The position numbers and the translations under genes are program-made. 64,000 bases of DNA from Pseudofabraea citricarpa (lineage: Eukaryota; Ascomycota; Leotiomycetes; Helotiales; Dermateaceae): NCBI GenBank assembly GCA_029641185.1, contig JAPWGK010000022.1:1-64000 (forward strand), given 5' to 3'. The notes beneath the pieces were generated by a model, which saw only the letters and a program-made list of their open reading frames with translations, was not told the DNA's origin and ran no database searches. Each line of letters begins with the position of its first letter. Position 1 is the stretch's first letter. This document shows, one piece after another, positions 39,661 to 50,630 of this stretch.

Positions 39661-40660
39661 CTCTGATCCCTCCGATTGTGATCCTGGCCGTGACGACGAG
39701 TTCAAAGTCCAAGACGAAGACGAAGACGAAGACTCAGGCGAAGACTACCAAGATGACCGAGGCTAACAAGCATACTTTGACGAAGAAACAGGAGGCTGCT
39801 ACGACGAAGGAGAAGGAGAAGATGATGACGAAGCATACGATTTCTTCTTCTTCTGACTCTTCAAAGAAGCACTCAAGCACCACAGTTTCAAGCACTACCA
39901 CATCGACCTCTTCATCAACATCTTCCAAGAAGCATTTTCATTCAAGCACGCTAACATCAACATCCTCCAAACACTAGCCCACCATAACAACCTCCAACGT
40001 CACAAAGATCAGCGTACCGCTAGCGCAACAGCACAACCTCTCAAGCGTGCAACACCACAGCACCATGACCAAACCTACCACTGAACAGCACACCATCTCG
40101 AGTCACCAGCACCAGCACCAGCACCAGCACCATCAGCACGCCTCATCTACATGTCCTCTAGGCTCTCGAGCTCGAAGTCCCTCAAGCAAGCAGGTAGCAC
40201 GACATCCTCGTCCAGACATTCAAGCACCACGAGCACCAAGGTAGCTTCGTGGATTACTTCCATCTCTGCAAAGAAACATGTGCGCAGCACGATGACGATG
40301 ACGACGATGACGATGACGATGATGACGATGAAGTCGATAAGACGGGTCTACCTAACTCTTTCCAAGCAATCGAACACCACCACCACCACCAGCAGCAGCA
40401 TCGCGGTAGGATTTAACTATACTAGGACGACGACTCGGCTTGGTATGGCTAGTATAGCATTGAACCCGATGTTTAGTATCTCCAGCTTCGTATATTCACA
40501 GTTCGAGTTCGAGTTCGAGGTTCTTCCGGATCGGATATCAACGTATTTTATAGTAGCAGCAACATCAACAGCAACATCAACAGCAACATCTCGAGGATTC
40601 TCTTTTATCCCATCTCCAAACCCAACTCTTTTTTTTTAAAAAAAAAAAAAAAAAATACCA
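39661..40660. repeat. Low-complexity Ser/Thr/Lys-type repeats and homopolymers
   Basis: Tandem short motifs: ACGAAG at about 39,715-39,735, CAGCAC at about 40,105-40,135, GACGAT at about 40,290-40,330, ATCAACAGCA near 40,560, and a T8/A18 homopolymer pair at about 40,629-40,655. In one frame the first part continues the decayed gene as a Ser/Thr/Lys-rich tail, but composition alone keeps this frame open. Confidence 0.6.
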
Positions 40661-41678
40661 CATCAACCACATCCACCATATCTCGCTCGATATGAGCTGT
40701 TAACAACGCTCCTAACTTTCACCACGGAACCAAGACCAAAATCAGAATCAGAATCAGAACCAGGATCAGAATCAGGATCCAAATCCAAATCCAAATCCAA
40801 ATCCAAATCAGAATCAGAATCGCAAATCAACGGCAGTAAAAGCAACAACACCCAACAACAACACGCAACAACGACACCCCTCTAGCAGTAAGTAAGCAGG
40901 ATGACAACAAGCTCGCGAAGAAGGGTGAGGGGGTTCTCTCAGTTCTCTCGGTTCTCTCAGTATAGTATACATGTATAACATGGTGTGGTGTGATTTCAAT
41001 TCTTCGTCTCTCTCTCTCTTTCTCTCTCTTTTCATTTCATTTCTCTCTTTTCACTTCTTTCCTTCCCCCTCCCCCCCCCTAATATTCCTTCCTTTCCTTT
41101 TTTTGGTTGGTTTTCTCTTTCTCTTTCTCTTTCTCTTTCTCTTTCTATGGCGCGTGCGTCGTGCGTCGTGCGTCGTGCGTCGTGTGTGTTTGTAAAGGGG
41201 TTTGGATTTGGATGTATGTATGTATGTATGTATGTATGTAGATAGATAGCTAGCTAGCTACCCAACCAAAATTGCGTCGTCCGCAGAAAACAAAACAAAT
41301 CTCTCCTGCACTTTCAGACCCCCCTCTCCTCACAGCGAGACTTGACTTGGCCAGATGAAAGAAGAAGAAGAGAAATAAAAAGAAGCAAGTGAGTGATAAA
41401 CACTAGGTAACATTATAAGCTATCGACTAAATAAACGAAAACGAAGAAAAAAAAATACGAATCATGACGTACGTTCCCGAAGATGCAATAACATCTATCT
41501 ATCCCTTGGGAAGAGACGAAGAGGAGAAAGTCCTAAAAGACCCAACCTTCCTTTAACCGATCCATCCCATCCCATCCCATCCCATCCCATCCCATCCCAT
41601 CCCATCCCATCGTCCCGTAAGATACCAACCCATCCCATCGTAAAATTCATTAAGTCCTCCTCTAGTCGCTATTTTCTT
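40661..41678. repeat. Microsatellite-rich intergenic region
   Basis: Contains many short tandem repeats: CAGAAT and CCAAAT hexamers (about 40,740-40,820), CTTTCT (about 41,114-41,147), GTGCGTC (about 41,153-41,185), TGTA (about 41,212-41,240) and CCCAT pentamers (about 41,561-41,612). No gene is supported. Confidence 0.75.
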
Positions 41679-42776
41679 TCAATCATGCACGTTCATAATA
41701 ACCTCATTACAGACCCCGATATCACCACCATACTGATCCAGATCCAGCACCTCAATGCGACGCATCCACGTTTCAGGCCACAGCAGAAACACTCCATGCA
41801 CATCCTTCATGTGAGCCTGCCACTCCTCGTCGAAGATGGTCTCGCGGTTGTAGCATGGCACACCGCTAGCACCACCAACGGCGTCGTGTTCGCGGATCAC
41901 GCTGAGGTTCTTGCAGAGGTCGAGGATCCGAAACCCTTCCGAGGCCGGGATTACGGTCCATGCTGGTTTGGTAGCGAGGTTGCGATCTTTGAGTGCCCGG
42001 AAGGGGTCGCTGGGCGTGGCACCGGTGAAGAACGGTTGCATGTCCGCGTGTGAGGACGAGTAGAGTGATGCTTGGGTGGTTGTGACCGAGTTAGGAGTGG
42101 AGATGGCACGGGTCAGGTGAGATCGTGTGGCCATAGCCGTACTTGACAGCTCGTCGGCTCCTGACCGTTCGTTCCAAGCCGTAAAGTGGTGTTGTTGAAC
42201 TTGGTGTTTGCTGAGATGCGTTAATGGTTGGCGGTGATGTAGCTCTGGACTCCTGTCCGAGTCGACCGAAGAGATACGTGACGAGGAAGCATCTTGACTT
42301 AGTATTGTTGGTGGCATCTCTCTAAGGTGATGTTAGTCTTGAATGAAGTCTGGATGGAACCAGACTTACAACCTTCCCCTTCCACTTGACCCCTCGGCAA
42401 TACTAAGATTCAATCCTTCATTCTTGATATGGATGGCAACGTGCTGTAGTGACTCCGGATCAGCTGATTTCGTCTGAAATGTCGTAGAGGAATACACACC
42501 TTCCGTAGATTTGCTGCTGTTTTGGTCTCCTTCTGGCAAAATCCACAGACGGATTCACACTTGGCGATGCGTAGGACACCTGTAGTATTCCATGGTGGAT
42601 GAACATGTCCTTTGCTGCATGTCACAGAAGTCGGACCTTGCCCCGATGACATCCTCGATCTCTTGGAGCCCGAGAAATACTTCTCCGTCGACCACGAGGA
42701 AGTCGCCTCGATTATTTGGATCACCATTTGATATGCGCTGCTGAGTTCGTTCTGGTGGTTCCTGGCCGACCTCTGG
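41679..42776 (-). CDS. Hypothetical protein, multi-exon, 5' end unresolved
   Basis: I do not recognise the family. A consistent model on the minus strand is 42776-42580, 42513-42370 and 42321-41679, with introns of 66 and 48 bp; it is in phase throughout and gives about 327 residues. The last exon is the best supported: a long open frame with a clean GTAAGT…CTAAC…TTAG intron before it. Its C-terminal half is protein-like (ETIFDEEWQAHMKDVHGVFL, then WMRRIEVLDLDQYGGDIGV). Its N-terminal half is Ser/Thr/Gln-rich and probably disordered. The first exon begins after a TAG acceptor and has no start codon, so another exon must lie upstream, perhaps within 42,830-43,120; I could not place it. The GTGTCC donor of the first intron is weak. 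Confidence 0.5.
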
Positions 42777-43837
42777 CTACCCACTCCCTCCTCTTTTGAA
42801 AGTTGAAAGACAAGTTCTCCTCTGCTACTCTTTAATCCATTCTTCTAACGTCGTCCTGGGTCTTGAGACAGTTGCGCTGAAGAACTGTGCGTTGCCGTTG
42901 CGGCACCCAATTGCAGCAGAGGATCCTAGACGAAACGGAAGTCCGAAAGAAGAACAACCACGAGCCAAAGAAAGGAAAAAGAGCAATTGAGACGGAGATA
43001 ATAATGGCTGGGGAGAAATAGCAAGAACAGACGCTTGAGAAAAAGTGGATGTGGATTAAGAGATATATAGGGACCGTACCAAGAGGCACGGCAGGATCGG
43101 TGGATGTGAACATGAACACGTTTGCTGCATCGCCAGCCAGGAGAAGGTTGTTAGTTTACACTCAGTCTGGAAATACTCGCGAAGGTGCAAATCGGGCGCA
43201 AACTGGGGGAGTCGCTGTGCAAGATGCGATTGGCCCGATGCTTTGGCTGCTAGCTGCTGGTGAGTGCAGGGCAGGCGTTGTAAGAGCCTGTACGGGCACC
43301 GAGGCCCGCCCAAGTTGTGCAGGGAGGGGCCGAGAACAGCTGCAAATCGTCGATACTCGCGGCGGTGGAGGCTGCCTTTGACCAACGACGGTCACTGCAC
43401 CGGGGCCGTCCCGCCAGCTATCTCCTTTGGTGTCTGGCATGCACCATGAAGGTGGCATCTGGCTCATTCTTCACGGGGCATATCACGTGCTGTGCCGCAC
43501 GGTTGGCCGTAACAAGGACGGGTAAGGGATCCGCGACCAGGGCCGACGATGAGATCAAAAGTGGTTTCATACCGGTAGTCCGATGTTTGGGCGATCACGA
43601 TCTGTGACTTTGGGATGTGCGAGTTGGGAATTGAGAGTTGGAGGTCGGGAGTTGAGAGTTGGGAGATTGGAGTTGGGAAATGCTTGAGTGCGGATTGTCG
43701 ACCTGTGTGTGGCCATGTCGTATCAACGGCCAGTGAGGGCGCAGCGACGAGGAACCACTGACCCAGTCTTGACCCGGCTTCCAAACAGTACAGCACAGCA
43801 TCAAAATAAAACAACTGTGCACCTTTCGCTTTCAGAC

Positions 43838-43842
43838 CCGAA

Positions 43843-43880
<38 letters not shown>
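43838..43880. repeat. GTGCCT hexamer microsatellite
   Basis: About seven tandem copies of CTGTGC. No spacer structure, so this is not a CRISPR array. Confidence 0.8.
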
Positions 43881-43881
<1 letters not shown>

Positions 43882-46800
43882 TCAAATGCCAGTCTCTGGC
43901 CTCCGACGAACTGTTGGTGCCTGGCACTGGGACGCCAGAACTCAATTGCTGCATCTTCGAGGCTGAACAAGATAAGCAAAGGACCAAGGTAAAAGGATCC
44001 CGCGACATCTGTCTACCGGTAGCCAGCTTCGGGGCAAGTTTCAATCGGGAAGATTTGTTTCGTTTCAGTGGCGTCTGATTGGCACGCACACGCTCCGCTG
44101 TGGCTGGAGAAACTTCCTCGAGCATAGCCAGTCACGTCCTTCCATGTCATCAGCATGCAATTCTTCGTCGAGTGCAAACCCACAAACTCAGACCTCCCCA
44201 AGAGGGGTTACATGCCTCTCTAGTTGGTAACATCACAGTTACTGATATCGCATTCGCTGCGCATTCAGAGACGGACCGACACCGCCAACCATCAGCATAC
44301 GGGCTAAACAGGTTACATTGACCTTCACGCTTATCGGCAACAAATAATGCTGACAAGGAATCGAGATCGGCGGGGTGAAATGGCATAGCTCTCTGAATTC
44401 GATCAATGTTGCGAATAAAAGACTTGATCTGCAGTCTCCAGAGCATGACCCCGTCAGTGTTGGTACATGGTCGACCCTGGGAACCTGGTCTCTAGCCCAC
44501 TCCTAAACCCTGAATGCCATGTTGAGCAGATCTGGAAGCCAAGGCTCGCAAGTCTGACATAAAGAGGAAAAGATGGTCGTCTCCTTTGTTAATCTGAAGA
44601 GGCCGAGGCGAGATGGGTCGAATTGGAATAGGTAGATGGAAGAAACCCAGGAGCCAGAACTGGCACCGATGAAAGTTTCTTGGCCTGGGTCTATTCCGAT
44701 AATAGTGTACAATGCCGCCTGTCGAAACAGTGAATGTCGTACAACAATACAAGCTTTCGAGTTGCATGTCCAATGACATCCGCATTTGTGTATCTTCTTC
44801 ATCCTCATGCCATGCATTGCCTGTGGAACAACGATAATCCATTTGAATGCAGAGCCGCTGGCAGCATCCCGGTTGGAGGTATCTGGTGTCGAGGCCTATT
44901 TAGAGTTAACCTTCATGATCAGAAGCATATTGTTGACGGGAGGGAGAAACGCGGACGAGAACACGACAACACGACAACGCGACAACGCGACACAGGCTGC
45001 CCAAGGACAACTGCACAACCTACGATACCGTCACTTGACCGACAATGCTCCCAGCTTGATCTCGCACACCATATTGTATCGGCACATCATGATGCAAAGA
45101 GGGTCTTCTTTGCCCAGTGAGCAAATGCTCAATGATGTCGATGGTATTGCTCAACTGCGGAAACATGTGCGCGTGGTGGGTTTGCGCAGCCACACTCTCT
45201 CCCACCACCGCCGCAGTCGCCCACAGCCACAATGTCAGCACTTGAGGTCGCGGCCGGTTTACCCTGTTGCTGCAGATGCCCTGATGCAAGCCCACCGGGC
45301 TGTAATCAACGTCTTGGTCGTGGTTCGTTGCCATTCGGTCCAGATGATGCTGATGATGCTGATAATGATATACTTCGTATTATTGACAAGACCAGATTCC
45401 ACTGGGACAAGGTGCAAGGGACAAGGTGCCAGGTGCAAGACGACTTGCTTCGCGCTGGCCGAGAATGATGTCCCCGCATTCGAGGTGAGATGTCGTGGTC
45501 GTGGTCGTGGTCGGAGCAGGTCCCTTGGTGCATCGTGCCATCCATATTAACTTCCAGAGTCGTCGCACAGGCACAGAACATTAGTGTGCGGTGACCCCGA
45601 CCTCGGCTCGACGTGAATGTGTTTATGTGGCCGAGAGTCAAACCGCGAGCAGTCAAGATGAGGTGGAGGAATGAAGACGGCGCCCTCTTGTGCCACCCTC
45701 TGGCCCGTATTTCTCGAGCTCCCGAAGCCTCCAGCGTTGGCGGTCGCGAGTAGCCATCGTGACAACGGGCCTCTGGCATCCTATTGGATCTCGTGCGGCG
45801 GTCGGTCGTCCGAAATGGTGAAGCCATCCATCATCACTCCTCGACGGCTGCCTTCCGGATCTCCCCTCCCCTCCCCTCCCACCATTCCCCAGCAAGCCAC
45901 GACGAGTGGGATGTGGGATAGTGGCAGAGTACAGTCGAGTCGACACGCAGGTAGGCCCTGGCCGACATGGAGCCATCTGACCCTCGATGCACGTCGAGCC
46001 AATTGTTGGTGGGTTGGCAGAGTCGATGCCGTTTGAATGGTCAGCCCTATGGATAGCGTGGAAGCCAATGATGGGTGTGTTCCTCAGCCCTGTAGGCACA
46101 GACGAGATGTTTTGGTAGGCTTGTCCTTGCTGCGATCCTGTTGCCACTATCGCTATCGCCGGGGGGGTTGCGAGTAGAACTATGGCCGTGCCCTTTGAGG
46201 GTGAGGGTGAGGGTGATGATGATGGCTTGTGGAGAGTGTGTGGTGGAATATGGTGATGGATGGTGGATGATGGATGATGGACGGGGAAGGAGGAAGGAGG
46301 AAGGGCTTCGTCCCCCACACACAACACACCACCAGACATACAGTAGAACTAACTCCCTATACCTAAGGTACCTAGGTACCTACCTAAATTACCTTAGCTA
46401 CTTGGCCAATTCACGACCCTATTGCTATCTCGACGCAGGGTGTTATGCACAATAGGCTAGGCTATGCTATGCTACACATGCAATGCAATGCTCACTGCTT
46501 GCGGCTATAGTGCTATAGTAACAGCAACACTCTTTGGCACCAAACCCACAATCAAGAGTTACTGTTACCATACTTTACCTTACCTTACCTTACCAACCAT
46601 ACCAGATCAAGGACCAGAGCCGGTGTGGTCGAGGCGGTGACAGGTGAGATGATGAAGAGAACAACGCTGCCGATTCGCTGACCTGTCGTCGGTAGTTCTC
46701 TGTGCTGTGCAACGATTCATCTCCACCACATTGTTTTTTTTCGGCCCCCTCACTTGCTCACTTGCTCTGAAGTGCGCCGCAGCAGTCAAGTCCCGAGGCC

Positions 46801-47379
46801 CAACCCACTCATCGTTCATCGTTCATGGTTTATTATTCACCAGTCACCAGTCACCATCCACCACTCGCTCACCACTCACTCACTCATGATCCACCGGCTC
46901 CTGGCTCCTGGCTTCTGGCTTCTAGGCGCACATACATATATCAGATGTGCTCGCTCCCGTCCTCCATCCTGTCCATTTATTACAACCCCCATCCCATCCC
47001 CATATCTCATCACACCGTATCGCATCCTTCTACGGATTCCTTCTTCAGCTACGGTACGAATAATCCTCGGGCAGTCAAGTCAGCCATCAACCACCAACCC
47101 AACCTCCACCCTCCACCCTCCAACCACCAACACTCACCCGGCAATGGCTGCGGCTGCGTAGAAGCCGTCGCTAAGTCGCGTAGGATCGTAGTGTGGTGCC
47201 AGCGCCTGTTTGTTGTTTGGTCTGTGGTTCAGCGGTTCAGTGACAGAGTTCAGGGCTTCAAGGCTTCAAAGCTTGTGGCACTACCCGAGTGCCGATCAGC
47301 TCCCCTTCCGCTGCTCCCCCATATCGCTACACTACGGTACGCTGGACGCCAACTTGGACTTGCATCCATCATCTCATCT

Positions 47380-47460
47380 TTTCTCTCTACTCGCTCACTC
47401 ACTCACTCGCTCACACACACACACACACTCTCTCTCCCACTCCCCCCCGCCCTGGTCATC
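47380..47460 (+). promoter_or_regulatory. Pyrimidine/CA-rich leader of the Zn2Cys6 gene
   Basis: A CTCACTCACT, then (CA)n, then CTCTCTCC and C-rich run sits about 300-380 bp upstream of the start codon. Such pyrimidine tracts are common near fungal transcription starts. The assignment rests on composition only. Confidence 0.35.
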
Positions 47461-47763
47461 GCATCGCTCAATCCTACCGCCCATCTTATCTTGGTGTGAC
47501 CTCTGATCAGCACGCGCGCCTTCATCCTCCGTCTTGGCCAGCCGACGACGACTCTACCTTCCCCAGGGCCAAATGCATCCCGGCTATTATAAATGCACTG
47601 TTACCTCGCTATGCTACTTTGATATCCCGGGACTGGGTCAGCTTATAGCTTGATAGTCGCCATCACTTCCGCCGCACCAACTTGACTGGACTGGACTGGA
47701 CTGGACTGGACTTGACTTGGTGAGATTGACTGCCGCTCGAACAGACATCCATTCGACGAGACC

Positions 47764-49856
47764 ATGCCGGGGAGCAACGCGGCACAGACAACCATGGACG
47801 CGACCTCGTCCAGCAACAACGAGAGGAGGGCGAGGAGAGCAAGCAAGCCCAAGGTGAAGACGGGCTGCAACAATTGCAAGTAAGCTATGCCGTAGCTCTG
47901 CTCTGAGTGCACCCTCTAAACATCATCCGTGACAGGGCCCGACGAGTAAAGTGCGACGAGACACGACCGCAATGTACGAAGTGCGTGAGGTCGGGCAGGC
48001 AGTGCGATGGATATCCCGCGTACAATCCCCGACGAGGAGGCGTCCGCGTCGAGGTCCTGCCAATTGCGCCGGCCCCTGCGGTACTTCGACCGCGAGAGCC
48101 TGTGCCGGTGCTCTCCAATGGCTATAGTTATTCCTCCGTGTCGTCGGGCTCGAGCTCATCCCCCTCACCACCGTCGATGCCCTCGCAGACGACACTGGTC
48201 CGCAAACCAAGACGAAAGCCCGTCCCGGCCTCAGCGTCGCCCACCCCCTCGACCACGTTCTCCATCCTCAATGCGGCGCCCTCGATCGGTCTCGCATTCG
48301 ATTCGCAGGAGAGCCTCTACTTCCGCCTCTTCCGCGAGCACACGGCGAATGAGTTATCGGGGTTTTTTGATTCCAAGTTCTGGACGAGGAGTGTGCTGCA
48401 GGAGAGCCATTCCGAGGCATCGATCAGGCACGCCGTGGTTGCACTGGGCGCTCTATACAAGACCTTGGAGAAGGCATCCGAGTCGCCTCCCGGCTCACCA
48501 GATAACAACTACACGACCGACACCGCCGTGAATCATTACAACTTCGCCCTACAACAGTATGGAAAGTCACTCACTCGGTTACGCGAAGCACTCGAGAGTC
48601 GCGAGACTCGATCGCAAAGGACCGTCCTGATCTCCATCGTCCTCTTTACATGCTTTCAGAGTTTCATTGGCGATCATAGAGGTGCGATACAGCAGATCCA
48701 GGCTGGTTTGGGTCTTTTAGAAGAGCGACGAGCGGAGAAGTTCCAACCTCTGATACAGCAGAAGAAAGATACTATCGAAGATGAACTGGTGCAGATGTTC
48801 ACACGTCTTGCCGTTCAAGCCAAATCCTATGATATGGCCTTCCATTTTCCACATCCCTATGTCATTCGGCTTACGCCATCGAACCCCCCTCCATCGCCCT
48901 CAGATCCATCCTCTCCGTCAGGTGCTTCGACAGCATCAGTCGAGACCCCCATTCCGGAGGTCTTTGAATCCTTGCACGATGCCCGAACGGCACTGGACTC
49001 GCTCTGTGAGCGCATCATGCGATTCAACGAGGCCTTGTCGACTTATTACGGAGGCCCTAACAATATTCTCCCCGCTTCGATCCGTTCTTCAGGAGGTTCT
49101 TTCCGCGCATCTCTCAATAACTGGTCGAAAGCTTTTGAACCGTTGCTTGAGAGTCGACGGAACATTGGTGTGACTAATACGCATCGAGCTGGCATCAACG
49201 TTTTGAAAATGCTCCAGCTTATGAGTGCTGTTCTCTTCTGGACGGCCTTCAGTCTCTCCGAAATGAACTTTGATAACTTCGTAGGGGATTTCCGAGCCGT
49301 TGTCGATCTGGCTAAAGAGATCGTGGTCGACGAAGAGCTCTCTCTCGCGGCCAAGAGGTGTGGAAGTTTGACCAATTGTCACCATCGCCAGCGTGCGCAC
49401 GATTTAAATGATAACCATGGCATCCCTGGGCCATTTTTAGACGAAGACAACTACAGTCATATCAAAGCATCTTTTGCGCTAGACCTAGGGATTGTCCCGC
49501 CCCTGTTTGTCGTCGCAACCAAGTGTCGAGATCGGAAACTACGACGCGAAGCTATCAGCTTGCTTATGTCGAGCCCTAGAAGAGAAGGCATGTGGGACAG
49601 TATTCTGAGCGGACGCGCAGCCATGTGGATTATGGAGATTGAGGAAGAGGGTCTGCCCCCATTCGATCCTTGGAGCTTGCATACGGCCGGACTCGAGGGA
49701 GAAGACGCCGTCCCTTCCGAAGACCGAAGAGTCATGGTGAAGGAGATTCTGTTCGATCTCCAGAAACGGAATGCCACCATTCGGTGCGGGACTCGAGGTC
49801 TCAAGGATCAAAGAGAGATGGATGCGCGAGCACGCGAGACATACATTGAGTGGTAA
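47764..49856 (+). CDS. Zn2Cys6 (GAL4-type) transcription factor
   Basis: Predicted nuclear DNA-binding regulator; target unknown. Exons 47764-47879 and 47936-49856 are joined through a 56-bp intron (GTAAGC…GACAG) and give 678 aa. The intron splits the zinc cluster, a frequent arrangement. The cluster is complete: C35-x2-C38-x6-C45-x6-C52-x2-C55-x6-C62, preceded by a basic stretch RRARRASKPKVKTG. Residues about 70-150 are Pro/Ser-rich. After about 160 comes a helical region of the type found in the DUF3468/Fungal_trans_2 group (FFDSKFWTRSVLQ, then HAVVALGALY). Near 49,355-49,440 the frame reads an unusual Cys/His/Asn-rich stretch (RCGSLTNCHHRQRAH) that could be a retained in-frame intron. The upstream region is long and the nearest structural genes are not obviously a pathway, so no target can be proposed. 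Confidence 0.9.
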
Positions 49857-50630
49857 TGTTTTATGGAAACGAAATCTAATGACTACGCCTGGTTTCCTCC
49901 CCGTCGGACGAAGTGTATGATACTGTACATACGCAGCACAAAATTCGGACTGGGATGAGGGAGGGAATGGCAATTGGCAATGGCGTTTTGGGTTCCCTAC
50001 TGGGCTGGGAATAGCATCTCCTGGAATTTACATTTTAGTTTTGAAGCAAGAAAAGCTGGAGATGACAGAGTTCATAGCTATCTCCTCTGCTACATCCTTA
50101 CTCATAGCTGGCGAAAGACAAAATCTACAGGGTGGAGGATGAAATCTATCACATTTTCTCAAGTATTAGCTTACTGCGTCTCGTATGCCTGACCCGAGTG
50201 ACCTAGAGTGAGCAAGAGGCATGGGGCTAGAACAGCTCAGAATGATACTTCGTAAGATAACCAGACTGTCGGGATACATCCCAGACCTGCCATCGATCTT
50301 CATCTCAACAAGGCTGAGTCAGTGAGCTGAGACGCATTTCTCATGCATCTGGCTGATCTCACGTGAGTAGAGCGCGAGTTGCGAACGCGGACGCAAACCC
50401 GAAACTCACGTGGCTAACCTAAAGCACCGCTTATCATTAGCGAATTTTCAACAACCCCGCCAAAATATCCATTTCATCTTCGGCCGCAAAAAAAGCGCGA
50501 AAACCAAACAATTGCGCCTTCATCTCTCACCACATCCCTCTGCTTTCTTGTACACTCTCGTAGTAGACGCTCGCTCCACCTTCCACCATGATCTTCTGAG
50601 AATGAGAATGACACACAATCGCCACGCGCC
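49857..50630. other. Intergenic; promoter of the Tfc3-like gene
   Basis: No gene is supported. Short frames are random in composition. The stretch just before 50,631 is a plausible 5' leader. Confidence 0.55.

Larger units (their letters stand above)
42777..47763. other. 5-kb gene-poor spacer, promoter side of the Zn2Cys6 gene
   Basis: Many overlapping open frames exist on both strands but all have random or repeat-driven composition. Short tandem repeats include GTGCCT at 43,838-43,880, GGTCGT near 45,495, TACCT/CCTAGG-type motifs at about 46,360-46,400, CTTAC at about 46,570-46,595, and GGACT at about 47,688-47,715. The span next to 47,764 is likely a long promoter and 5' leader. No RNA gene was recognised. 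Confidence 0.5.

Noticed and set aside
43838..43880. Tandem repeat resembling a CRISPR array
   Set aside because: Plain hexamer microsatellite without spacers, in a eukaryotic genome.
44734..46339. Several 100-250 aa ORFs on both strands
   Set aside because: Overlapping frames with no domain, no intron signals, and repeat- or composition-driven openness.
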